64,000 bases of DNA from Limnoperna fortunei (taxonomy: Eukaryota; Mollusca; Bivalvia; Mytilida; Modiolidae), in NCBI GenBank assembly GCA_944474755.1, contig OX104122.1:4737223-4801222 (forward strand). The letters are read 5' to 3'. The notes under the pieces were generated by a model, which saw nothing but the letters and a program-made list of their open reading frames with translations, was not told the DNA's origin and did not search any database. Below, one piece after another: positions 13,220-26,819 of this stretch; the stretch's first letter is position 1, and every line of letters starts with the position of its first letter. The translations under genes were made by a program, and so were the position numbers.

Positions 13220-16200
13220 GTTTTAATAATCAATTCCGACTGCTTTTATTTTAATTCCATACTTTAAACATTACAACAGAGATACGTCTTTAGTCTTAAT
13301 CATCAACTAATTCCGACTGCATTTATTTTATTTCCATGCTTTAAACATTACAACAGATATACGTCTTTAGTCTTAATCATCAATTCCTACTGCATTTATT
13401 TTAATTCCATACTTTAAACATTACAACAGAGATACGTCCTTAGTCTTAATCATCAATTCCGACTGCATTTATTTTAATTCCATACTTTAAACATTACAAC
13501 AGAGATACGTCTTTAGTCTTAATCATCAATTCCGACTGCATTTATTTTAATTCCATACTTTAAACATTACAACAGACATACGTCCTTAGTCTTAATCATC
13601 AATTCCGACTGCATTTATTTTAATTCCATACTTTAAACATTACAACAGAGATACGTCCTTAGTCTTAATCATCAATTCCGAATGCATTTATTTTAATTCC
13701 ATACTTTAAACATTACAACAGAGATACGTCCTTAGTCTTAATCATCAATTCCGACTGCATTTATTTTAATTCCATACTTTAAACATTACAACAGAGATAC
13801 GTCTTTAGTCTTAATTATCAATTCCGACTTCATTTATTTTAATTCCATACTTTAAACATTACAACAGAGATACGTCTTTAGTCTTAATCATCAATTCCGA
13901 CTGCATTTTTTTTAATTCCATACTTAAAACATTACAACAGAGATACGTCTTTAGTCTTAATCATCAATTCCGACTGCTTTTATTTTAATTCCATACTTTA
14001 AACATTACAACAGAGATACGTCTTTAGTCTTAATCATCAATTCCGACTGCATTTATTTTAATTCCATACTTTAAACATTACAACAGAGATTCGTCTTTAG
14101 TCTTAATCATCAATTCCGACTGCATGTATTTTAATTCCATACTTTAAACATTACAACAGAGATACGTCTTTAGTCTTAATCATCAATTCCGACTGCTTTC
14201 ATTTTAATTCCATACTTTAAACATTACAACAGAGATACGTCTTTAGTCTTAATCATCAATTCCGACTGTATTTATTTTAATTCCATACTTTAAACATTAC
14301 AACAGAGATACGTCTTTAGTCTTAATCATCAATTCCGACTGCATTTATTTTAATTCCATACTTTAAACATTACAACGGAGATACGTCTTTAGTCTTAATC
14401 ATCAATTCCGACTGCATTTATTTTAATTCCATACTTTAAACATTACAACAGAGATACGTCTTTAGTCTTAATCATCAATTCCGACTGCATTTATTTCAAT
14501 TCCATACTTTAAACATTACAACAGAGATACGTCTTTTGGCTTAATCATCAATTCCGACTGCTTTTATTTTAATTCCATACTTTAAACATTACAACAGAGA
14601 TACGTATTCAGTCTTAATCATCAATTCCGACTGCATTTATTTTAATTCCATACTTTAAACATTACAACAGAGATACGTCTTTAGTCTTAATCATCAATTC
14701 CGACTGCATTTATTTTAATTCCATACTTTAAACATTACAACAGAGATACGTCTTTAGTCTTAATCATCAATTCCGACTGCATTTATTTTAATTCCATACT
14801 TTAAACATTACAACAGAGATAGGTCTTTAGTCTTAATCATCAATTCCGACTGCATTTATTTTAATTCCATACTTTAAACATTACAACAGAGATACGTCTT
14901 TAGTCTTAATCATCGATTCCGACTGCATTTATTTTAATTCCATACTTTAAACATTACAACAGAGATACGTCTTTAGTCTTAATCATCAATTCCGGCTGCA
15001 TTTATTTTAATTCCATACTTTAAACATTACAACAGAGATACGTCTTTAGTCTTAATCATCAATTCCGACTGCATTTATTTTAATTCCATACTTTAAACAT
15101 TACAACAGAGATACGTCTTTAGTCTTAATCATCAATTCCGACTGCTTTTATTTTAATTCCATACTTTAAACATTACAACAGAGATACGTCTTTAGTCTTA
15201 ATCATCAATTCCGACTGCATTTATTTTAATTCCATACCTTAAACATTACAACAGAGATACGTCTTTAGTCTTAATCATCAATTCCGACTGCTTTAATTTT
15301 AATTCCATACTTTAAACATTACAACAGAGATACGTCTTTAGTCTTAATCATCAATTCCGACTGCATTTATTTTAATTCCATACTTTAAACATTACAACAG
15401 AGATACGTCTTTAGTCTTAATCATCAATTCCGACTGCATTTATTTTAATTCCATACTTTAAACATTACAACAGAGATACGTCTTTAGTCTTAATCATCAA
15501 TTCCGACTGCATTTATTTTAATTCCATACTTTAAACATTACAACAGAGATACGTCTTTAGTCTTAATCATCAATTCCGACTGCATTTATTTTAATTCTAT
15601 ACTTTAAACATTACAACAGAGATACGTCTTTAGTCTTAATCATCAATTCCGACTGCATTTATTTTAATTCCATACTTTAAACATTACAACAGAGATACGT
15701 CTTTAGTCTTAATCATCAATTCCGACTGCTTTTATTTTAATTCCATACTTTAAACATTACAACAGAGATACGTCTTTAGTCTTAATCATCAATTCCGACT
15801 GCTTTTATTTTAATTCCATACTTTAAACATTACAACAGAGATACGTCTTTAGTCTTAATCATCAATTCCGACTGCATTTATTTTAATTCCATACTTTAAA
15901 CATTACAACAGAGATTCGTCTTTAGTCTTAATCATCAATTCCGGCTGCTTTTATTTTAATTCCATACTTTAAACATTACAACAGAGATACGTCTTTAGTC
16001 TTAATCATCAATTCCGACTGCTTTTATTTTAATTCCATACTTTAAACATTACAACAGAGATACGTCTTTAGTCTTAATCATCAATTCCGACTGCATTTAT
16101 TTTAATTCCATACTTTAAACATTACAACAGAGATTCGTCTTTAGTCTTAATCATCAATTCCGACTGCATGTATTTTAATTCCATACTTTAAACATTACAA

Positions 16201-18921
16201 CAGAGATACGTCTTTAGTCTTAATCATCAATTCCGACTGCTTTCATTTTAATTCCATACTTTAAACATTACAACAGAGATACGTCTTTAGTCTTAATCAT
16301 CAATTCCGACTGTATTTATTTTAATTCCATACTTTAAACATTACAACAGAGATACGTCTTTAGTCTTAATCATCAATTCCGACTGCATTTATTTTAATTC
16401 CATACTTTAAACATTACAACGGAGATACGTCTTTAGTCTTAATCATCAATTCCGACTGCATTTATTTTAATTCCATACTTTAAACATTACAACAGAGATA
16501 CGTCTTTAGTCTTAATCATCAATTCCGACTGCATTTATTTTAATTCCATACTTTAAACATTACAACAGAGATACATCTTCAGTCTTAATCATCAATTCCG
16601 ACTGCATTTATTTTAATTCCATACTTTAAACATTACAACAGAGATACGTCTTTAGTCTTAATCATCAATTCCGACTGCATTTATTTTAATTCCATACTTT
16701 AAACATTACAACAGAGATTCGTCTTTAGTCTTAATCATCAATTCCGACTGCATGTATTTTAATTCCATACTTTAAACATTACAACAGAGATACGTCTTTA
16801 GTCTTAATCATCAATTCCGATTGCTTTTATTTTAATTCCATACTTTAAACATTACAACAGAGATACGTCTTTAGTCTTAATCATCAATTCCGACTGCATT
16901 TATTTTAATTCCATACTTTAAACATTACAACAGAGATACGTCTTTAGTCTTAATCATCAATTCCGACTTCATTTATTTTAATTCCATACTTTAAACATTG
17001 CAACAGAGATACGTCTTTAGTCTTAATCATCAATTCCGACTGCATTTATTTTAATTCCATACTTTAAACATTACAACAGAGATACGTCTTTAGTCTTAAT
17101 CATCAATTAATTCCGACTGCATTTATTTTAATTCCATGCTTTAAACATTACAACAGATATACGTCTTTAGTCTTAATCATCAATTCCTACTGCATTTATT
17201 TTAATTCCATACTTTAAACATTACAACAGAGATACGTCCTTAGTCTTAATCATCAATTCCGACTGCATTTATTTTAATTCCATACTTTAAACATTACAAC
17301 AGAGATACGTCTTTAGTCTTAATCATCAATTCCGACTGCATTTATTTTGATTCCATACTTTAAACATTACAACAGACATACGTCCTTAGTCTTAATCATC
17401 AATTCCGACTGCATTTATTTTAATTCCATACTTTAAACATTACAACAGAGATACGTCCTTAGTCTTAATCATCAATTCCGAATGCATTTATTTTAAATCC
17501 ATACTTTAAACATTACAACAGAGATACGTCCTTAGTCTTAATCATCAATTCCGACTGCATTTATTTTAAATCCATACTTTAAACATTACAACAGAGATAC
17601 GTCTTTAGTCTTAATTATCAATTCCGACTTCATTTATTTTAATTCCATACTTTAAACATTACAACAGAGATACGTCTTTAGTCTTAATCATCAATTCCGA
17701 CTGCATTTTTTTTAATTCCATACTTAAAACATTACAACAGAGATACGTCTTTAGTCTTAATCATCAATTCCGACTGCATTTATTTTAATTCCATACTTTA
17801 AACATTACAACAGAGATACGTCTTTAGTCTTAATCATCAATTCCGACTGCATTTATTTTAATTCCATACTTTAAACATTACAACAGAGATTCGTCTTTAG
17901 TCTTAATCATCAATTCCGACTGCATGTATTTTAATTCCATACTTTAAACATTACAACAGAGATACGTCTTTAGTCTTAATCATCAATTCCGACTGTATTT
18001 ATTTTAATTCCATACTTTAAACATTACAACAGAGATACGTCTTTAGTCTTAATCATCAATTCCGACTGCTTTTATTTTAATTCCATACTTTAAACATTAC
18101 AACGGAGATACGTCTTTAGTCTTAATCATCAATTCCGACTGCATTTATTTTAATTCCATACTTTAAACATTACAACAGAGATACGTCTTTAGTCTTAATC
18201 ATCAATTCCGACTGCATTTATTTTAATTCCATACTTTAAACATTACAACAGAGATACATCTTCAGTCTTAATCATCAATTCCGACTGCTTTTATTTTAAT
18301 TCCATACTTTAAACATTACAACAGAGATACGTCTTTAGTCTTAATCATCAATTCCGACTGCATTTATTTTAATTCCATACTTTAAACATTACAACAGAGA
18401 TTCGTCTTTAGTCTTAATCATCAATTCCGACTGCATGTATTTTAATTCCATACTTTAAACATTACAACAGAGATACGTCTTTAGTCTTAATCATCAATTC
18501 CGATTGCTTTTATTTTAATTCCATACTTTAAACATTACAACAGAGATACGTCTTTAGTCTTAATCATCAATTCCGACTGCATTTATTTTAATTCCATACT
18601 TTAAACATTACAACAGAGATACGTCTTTAGTCTTAATCATCAATTCCGACTGCATTTATTTTAATTCCATACTTTAAACATTGCAACAGAGATACGTCTT
18701 TAGTCTTAATCATCAATTCCGACTGCATTTACTTTAATTCCATACTTTAAACATTACAACAGAGATACGTCTTTAGTCTTAATCATCAATTCCGACTGCA
18801 TTTATTTTAATTCCATACTTTAAACATTACAACAGAGATACGTCTTTAGTCTTAATCATCAATTCCGACTGCTTTTATTTTAATTCCATACTTTAAACAT
18901 TACAACAGAGATACGTCTTTA
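13220..18921. repeat. Large higher-order unit 2 (5,702 bp, shortened copy of unit 1)
   Basis: Rare markers of unit 1 recur in order. TTTTGGCTTAAT, GTATTCAGTC and ATAGGTC match at a shift of 6,505 bp. ATCGATTCC matches at 6,432 bp, after loss of one monomer (the TGCATGTATT copy near 8412). The AATTAATT and TGTATTT markers near 17.1 and 18.0 kb match at 6,213 bp, after loss of three more, including the GTTTTAATAATC monomer. After the 511-bp duplication the shift is 5,702 bp. Every change is a whole number of monomers. The internal boundary between A-like and B-like parts is the 77-bp monomer at 17094. Confidence 0.85.
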
Positions 18922-21900
18922 GTTTTAATAATCAATTCCGACTGCTTTTATTTTAATTCCATACTTTAAACATTACAACAGAGATACGTCTTTAGTCTTA
19001 ATCATCAATTAATTCCGACTGCATTTATTTTAATTCCATGCTTTAAACATTACAACAGATATACGTCTTTAGTCTTAATCATCAATTCCTACTGCATTAA
19101 TTTTAATTCCATACTTTAAACATTACAACAGAGATACGTCCTTAGTCTTAATCATCAATTCCGACTGCATTTATTTTAATTCCATACTTTAAACATTGCA
19201 ACAGAGATACGTCTTTAGTCTTAATCATCAATTCCGACTGGATTTATTTTGATTCCATACTTTAAACATTACAACAGACATACGTCCTTAGTCTTAATCA
19301 TCAATTCCGACTGCATTTATTTTAATTCCATGCTTTAAACATTACAACAGAGATACGTCCTTAGTCTTAATCATCAATTCCGAATGCATTTATTTTAATT
19401 CCATACTTTAAACATTACAACAGAGATACGTCCTTAGTCTTAATCATCAATTCCGACTGCATTTATTTTAATTCCATACTTTAAACATTACAACAGAGAT
19501 ACGTCTTTAGTCTTAATTATCAATTCCGACTTCATTTATTTTAATTCCATACTTTAAACATTACAACAGAGATACTTCTTTAGTCTTAATCATCAATTCC
19601 GACTGCATTTTTTTTAATTCCATACTTAAAACATTACAACAGAGTTACGTCTTTAGTCTTAATTATCAATTCCGACTGCATTTATTTTAATTCCATACTT
19701 TAAACATTACAACAGAGATACGTCTTTAGTCTTAATCATCAATTCCGACTGCATTTATTTTAATTCCATACTTTAAACATTACAACAGAGATACGTCTTT
19801 AGTCTTAATCATCAATTCCGACTGCTTTTATTTTAATTCCATACTTTAAACATTACAACAGAGATACGTCTTTAGTCTTAATCATCAATTCCGACTGCAT
19901 TTATTTTAATTCCATACCTTAAACATTACAACAGAGATACGTCTTTAGTCTTAATCATCAATTCCGACTGCTTTAATTTTAATTCCATACTTTAAACATT
20001 ACAACAGAGATACGTCTTTAGTCTTAATCATCAATTCCGACTGCATTTATTTTAATTCCATACTTTAAACATTACAACAGAGATACGTCTTTAGTCTTAA
20101 TCATCAATTCCGACTGCATGTATTTTAATTCCATACTTTAAACATTACAACAGAGATACGTCTTTAGTCTTAATCATCGATTCCGACTGCATTTATTTTA
20201 ATTCCATACTTTAAACATTACAACAGAGATACGTCTTTAGTCTTAATCATCAATTCCGACTGCTTTAATTTTAATTCCATACTTTAAACATTACAACAGC
20301 GATACGTCTTTAGTCTTAATCATCAATTCCGACTGCATTTATTTTAATTCCATACCTTAAACATTACAACAGAGATACGTCTTTAGTCTTAATCATCAAT
20401 TCCGACTGCTTTAATTTTAATTCCATACTTTAAACATTACAACAGCGATACGTCTTTAGTCTTAATCATCAATTCCGACTGCATTTATTTTAATTCCATA
20501 CTTTAAACATTACAACAGAGATACGTCTTTAGTCTTAATCATCAATTCCGACTGCATTTATTTTAATTCCATACTTTAAACATTACAACAGAGATACGTC
20601 TTTAGTCTTAATCATCAATTCCGACTGCATTTATTTTAATTCCATACTTTAAACATTACAACAGAGATACGTCTTTAGTCTTAATCATCAATTCCGACTG
20701 CATTTATTTTAATTCCATACTTTAAACATTACAACAGAGATACATCTTCAGTCTTAATCATCAATTCCGACTGCTTTTATTTTAATTCCATACTTTAAAC
20801 ATTACAACAGAGATACGTCTTTAGTCTTAATCATCAATTCCGACTGCATTTATTTTAATTCCATACTTTAAACATTACAACAGAGATTCGTCTTTAGTCT
20901 TAATCATCAATTCCGACTGCATGTATTTTAATTCCATACTTTAAACATTACAACAGAGATACGTCTTTAGTCTTAATCATCAATTCCGATTGCTTTTATT
21001 TTAATTCCATACTTTAAACATTACAACAGAGATACGTCTTTAGTCTTAATCATCAATTCCGACTGCATGTATTTTAATTCCATACTTTAAACATTACAAC
21101 AGAGATACGTCTTTAGTCTTAATCATCAATTCCGACTGCATTTATTTTAATTCCATACTTTAAACATTGCAACAGAGATACGTCTTTAGTCTTAATCATC
21201 AATTCCGACTGCATTTACTTTAATTCCATACTTTAAACATTACAACAGAGATACGTCTTTAGTCTTAATCATCAATTCCGACTGCATTTATTTTAATTCC
21301 ATACTTTAAACATTACAACAGAGATAGTCTTTAGTCTTAATCATCAATTCCGACTGCTTTTATTTTAATTCCATACTTTAAACATTACAACAGAGATACG
21401 TCTTTAGTTTTAATAATCAATTCCGACTGCTTTTATTTTAATTCCATACTTTAAACATTACAACAGAGATACGTCTTTAGTCTTAATCATCAATTAATTC
21501 CGACTGCATTAATTTTAATTCCATACTTTAAACATTACAACAGAGATACGTCCTTAGTCTTAATCATCAATTCCGACTGCATTTATTTTAATTCCATACT
21601 TTAAACATTGCAACAGAGATACGTCTTTAGTCTTAATCATCAATTCCGACTGGATTTATTTTGATTCCATACTTTAAACATTACAACAGACATACGTCCT
21701 TAGTCTTAATCATCAATTCCGACTGCATTTATTTTAATTCCATGCTTTAAACATTACAACAGAGATACGTCCTTAGTCTTAATCATCAATTCCGAATGCA
21801 TTTATTTTAATTCCATACTTTAAACATTACAACAGAGATACGTCCTTAGTCTTAATCATCAATTCCGACTGCATTTATTTTAATTCCATACTTTAAACAT

Positions 21901-21930
21901 TACAACAGAGATACGTCTTTAGTCTTAATT
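18922..21930. repeat. Partial third and fourth starts of the large unit
   Basis: The opening pair GTTTTAATAATC plus AATTAATT appears at 18922/19007 and again at 21407/21492, 2,485 bp apart (34 monomers, +4 and -1). After the second occurrence the TGCATTAATT marker follows one monomer too early (19093 against 21505), so a monomer was lost by fusion of the AATTAATT copy with its neighbour. TGGATTTATT (19240 and 21652), GAATGCATTT and ACTTCATTTA then match at 2,412 bp. The CCTTAAAC and TGCTTTAATT series in the first part also carries a new variant, ACAGCGATACG, from about 20.3 kb. Confidence 0.78.
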
Positions 21931-24900
21931 ATCAATTCCGACTTCATTTATTTTAATTCCATACTTTAAACATTACAACAGAGATACGTCTTTAGTCTTA
22001 ATCATCAATTCCGACTGCATTTTTTTTTAATTCCATACTTAAAACATTACAACAGAGTTACGTCTTTAGTCTTAATTATCAATTCCGACTGCATTTATTT
22101 TAATTCCATACTTTAAACATTACAACAGAGATACGTCTTTAGTCTTAATCATCAATTCCGACTGCATTTATTTTAATTCCATACTTTAAACATTACAACA
22201 GAGATACGTCTTTAGTCTTAATCATCAATTCCGACTGCATTTATTTTAATTCCATACTTTAAACATTACAACGGAGATACGTCTTTAGTCTTAATCATCA
22301 ATTCCGACTGCATTTATTTTAATTCCATACTTTAAACATTACAACAGAGATACGTCTTTAGTCTTAATCATCAATTCCGACTGCATGTATTTTAATTCCA
22401 TACTTTAAACATTACAACAGAGATACGTCTTTAGTCTTAATCATCGATTCCGACTGCATTTATTTTAATTCCATACTTTAAACATTACAACAGAGATACG
22501 TCTTTAGTCTTAATCATCAATTCCGACTGCTTTAATTTTAATTCCATACTTTAAACATTACAACAGCGATACGTCTTTAGTCTTAATCATCAATTCCGAC
22601 TGCATTTATTTTAATTCCATACCTTAAACATTACAACAGAGATACGTCTTTAGTCTTAATCATCAATTCCGACTGCTTTAATTTTAATTCCATACTTTAA
22701 ACATTACAACAGCGATACGTCTTTAGTCTTAATCATCAATTCCGACTGCATTTATTTTAATTCCATACTTTAAACATTACAACAGAGATACGTCTTTAGT
22801 CTTAATCATCAATTCCGACTGCATTTATTTTAATTCCATACTTTAAACATTACAACAGAGATACGTCTTTAGTCTTAATCATCAATTCCGACTGCATTTA
22901 TTTTAATTCCATACTTTAAACATTACAACAGAGATACGTCTTTAGTCTTAATCATCAATTCCGACTGCATTTATTTTAATTCTATACTTTAAACATTACA
23001 ACAGATATACGTCTTTAGTCTTAATCATCAATTCCGACTGCATGTATTTTAATTCCATACTTTAAACATTACAATATAGATACGTCTTTAGTCTTAATCA
23101 TCGATTCCGACTGCATTTATTTTAATTCCATACTTTAAACATTACAACAGAGATACGTCTTTAGTCTTAATCATCGATTCAGACTGCATTTATTTTAATT
23201 CCATACTTTAAACATTACAACGGGGATACGTCTTTGGTCTTAATCATCAATTCCGACTGCATTTATTTTAATTCCATACTTTAAACATTACAACGGAGAT
23301 ACGTCTTTAGTCTTAATCATCAATTCCGACTGCTTTTATTTTAATTCCATACTTTAAACATTACAACGGAGATACGTCTTTAGTCTTAATCATCAATTCC
23401 GACTGCTTTTATTTTAATTCCATACTTTAAACATTACAACAGAGATACGTCTTTAGTCTTAATCATCAATTCCGACTGCATTTTTTTTAATTCCATACTT
23501 TAAACATTACAACAGAGTTACGTCTTTAGTCCTAATTATCCATTCCGACTGCATTTATTTTAATTCCATACTTTAAACATTACAACAGAGATACGTCTTT
23601 AGTCTTAATCATCAATTCCGACTTCATTTATTTTAATTCCATACTTTAAACATTACAACAGAGATACGTCTTTAGTCTTAATCATCAATTCCGACTGCAT
23701 TTTTTTTAATTCCATACTTAAAACATTACAACAGAGTTACGTCTTTAGTCTTAATTATCAATTCCGACTGCATTTATTTTAATTCCATACTTTAAACATT
23801 ACAACAGAGATACGTCTTTAGTCTTAATCATCAATTCCGACTGCATTTATTTTAATTCCATACTTTAAACATTACAACAGAGATACGTCTTTAGTCTTAA
23901 TCATCAATTCCGACTGCATTTATTTTAATTCCATACTTTAAACATTACAACGGAGATACGTCTTTAGTCTTAATCATCAATTCCGACTGCATTTATTTTA
24001 ATTCCATACTTTAAACATTACAACAGAGATACGTCTTTAGTCTTAATCATCAATTCCGACTGCATGTATTTTAATTCCATACTTTAAACATTACAACAGA
24101 GATACGTCTTTAGTCTTAATCATCGATTCCGACTGCATTTATTTTAATTCCATACTTTAAACATTACAACAGAGATACGTCTTTAGTCTTAATCATCAAT
24201 TCCGACTGCTTTAATTTTAATTCCATACTTTAAACATTACAACAGCGATACGTCTTTAGTCTTAATCATCAATTCCGACTGCATTTATTTTAATTCCATA
24301 CCTTAAACATTACAACAGAGATACGTCTTTAGTCTTAATCATCAATTCCGACTGCTTTAATTTTAATTCCATACTTTAAACATTACAACAGCGATACGTC
24401 TTTAGTCTTAATCATCAATTCCGACTGCATTTATTTTAATTCCATACTTTAAACATTACAACAGAGATACGTCTTTAGTCTTAATCATCAATTCCGACTG
24501 CATTTATTTTAATTCCATACTTTAAACATTACAACAGAGATACGTCTTTAGTCTTAATCATCAATTCCGACTGCATTTATTTTAATTCCATACTTTAAAC
24601 ATTACAACAGAGATACGTCTTTAGTCTTAATCATCAATTCCGACTGCATTTATTTTAATTCTATACTTTAAACATTACAACAGATATACGTCTTTAGTCT
24701 TAATCATCAATTCCGACTGCATGTATTTTAATTCCATACTTTAAACATTACAACATAGATACGTCTTTAGTCTTAATCATCGATTCCGACTGCATTTATT
24801 TTAATTCCATACTTTAAACATTACAACAGAGATACGTCTTTAGTCTTAATCATCGATTCAGACTGCATTTATTTTAATTCCATACTTTAAACATTACAAC

Positions 24901-25260
24901 GGGGATACGTCTTTGGTCTTAATCATCAATTCCGACTGCATTTATTTTAATTCCATACTTTAAACATTACAACGGAGATACGTCTTTAGTCTTAATCATC
25001 AATTCCGACTGCTTTTATTTTAATTCCATACTTTAAACATTACAACGGAGATACGTCTTTAGTCTTAATCATCAATTCCGACTGCTTTTATTTTAATTCC
25101 ATACTTTAAACATTACAACAGAGATACGTCTTTAGTCTTAATCATCAATTCCGACTGCATTTTTTTTAATTCCATACTTTAAACATTACAACAGAGTTAC
25201 GTCTTTAGTCCTAATTATCCATTCCGACTGCATTTATTTTAATTCCATACTTTAAACATT
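21930..25260. repeat. 1,679-bp tandem duplication (23 monomers, two copies)
   Basis: Markers repeat at 23 x 73 bp: ACTTCATTTA (21951 and 23631, +1 from an extra T), ACTTAAAAC with GAGTTACG, ATCGATTCAGAC (near 23174 and 24853), ACGGGGATACGTCTTTGG, and GTCCTAATTATCCATTCC (near 23530 and 25209). The copies differ at a few sites, such as ACAATATAGATACG in the first against ACAACATAGATACG in the second, and a nine-T run near 22020 against eight T. The right end is sharp: TTCATTTA at 23632 has no counterpart near 25311. Confidence 0.88.
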
Positions 25261-26819
25261 ACAACAGAGATACGTCTTTAGTCTTAATCATCAATTCCGA
25301 CTGCATTTATTTTAATTCCATACTTTAAACATTACAACAGAGATACGTCTTTAGTCTTAATCATCAATTCCGACTGCATTTATTTTAATTCCATACTTTA
25401 AACATTACAACAGAGATACGTCTTTAGTCTTAATCATCAATTCCGACTGCATTTATTTTAATTCCATACTTTAAACATTACAACAGAGATACGTCTTTAG
25501 TCTTAATCATCAATTCCGACTGCTTTTATTTTAATTCCATACTTTAAACATTACAACAGAGATACGTCTTTAGTCTTAATCATCAATTCCGACTGCATTT
25601 ATTTTAATTCCATACTTTAAACATTGCAACAGAGATACGTCTTTAGTCTTAATCATCAATTCCGACTGCATTTATTTTAATTCCATACTTTAAACATTGC
25701 AACAGAGATACGTCTTTAGACATAATCATCAATTCCGACTGCATTTATTTTAATTCCATACTTTAAACATTACAACAGAGATACGTCTTTAGTCTTAATC
25801 ATCAATTCCGACTGCATTTATTTTAATTCCATACTTTAAACATTACAACAGAGATACCTCTTTAGTCTTAATCATCAATTCCGACTGCATTTATTTTAAT
25901 TCCATACTTTAAACATTACAACAGAGATACGTCTTAAGTCTTAATCATCAATTCCGACTGCATTTATTTTAATTCCATACTATAAACATTACAACAGAGA
26001 TACGTCTTTAGTCTTAATCATCAATTCCGACTGCTTTTATTTTAATTCCATACTTTAAACATTACAAGATAGATACGTCTTTAGTCTTAATCATCAATTC
26101 CGACTGCATTTATTTAAATTCCATACTTTAAACATTACAACAGAGATAAGTTTTTAGTCTTAATCATCAATTCCGACTGCATTTATTTTAATTCCATACT
26201 TTAAACATTACAACAGAGATACGTTTTTAGTCTTAATCATCAATTCCGGCTGCATTTATTTTAATTCCATACTTTAAACATTACAACAGAGATACGTCTT
26301 TAGTCTTAATCATCAATTCCGACTGCATTTATTTTAATTCCATACTTTAAACATTACAACAGAGATACGTCTTTAGTCTTAATCATCAATTCCGACTGCT
26401 TTTATTTTAATTCCATACTTTAAACATTACAACAGAGATACGTCTTTAGTCTTAATCATCAATTCCGACTGCATTTATTTTAATTCAATACCTTAAACAT
26501 TACAACAGAGATACGTCTTTAGTCTTAATCATCAATTCCGACTGCTTTAATTTTAATTCCATACTTTAAACATTACAACAGAGATACGTCTTTAGTCTTA
26601 ATCATCAATTCCGACTGCATTTATTTTAATTCCATACTTTAAACATTACAACAGAGATACGTCTTTAGTCTTAATCATCAATTCCGACTGCATTTATTTT
26701 AATTCCATACTTTAAACATTACAACAGAGATACGTCTTTAGTCTTAATCATCAATTCCGACTGCATTTATTTTAATTCCATACTTTAAACATTACAACGG
26801 AGATAAGTCTTTAGTCTTA

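Noticed and set aside
23060..23095. ACAATATAGATACG as a break or foreign junction
   Set aside because: It keeps the 73-bp length and differs from ACAACAGAGATACG by only a few substitutions. Its sister copy 1,679 bp downstream reads ACAACATAGATACG, so it is an ordinary diverged monomer.
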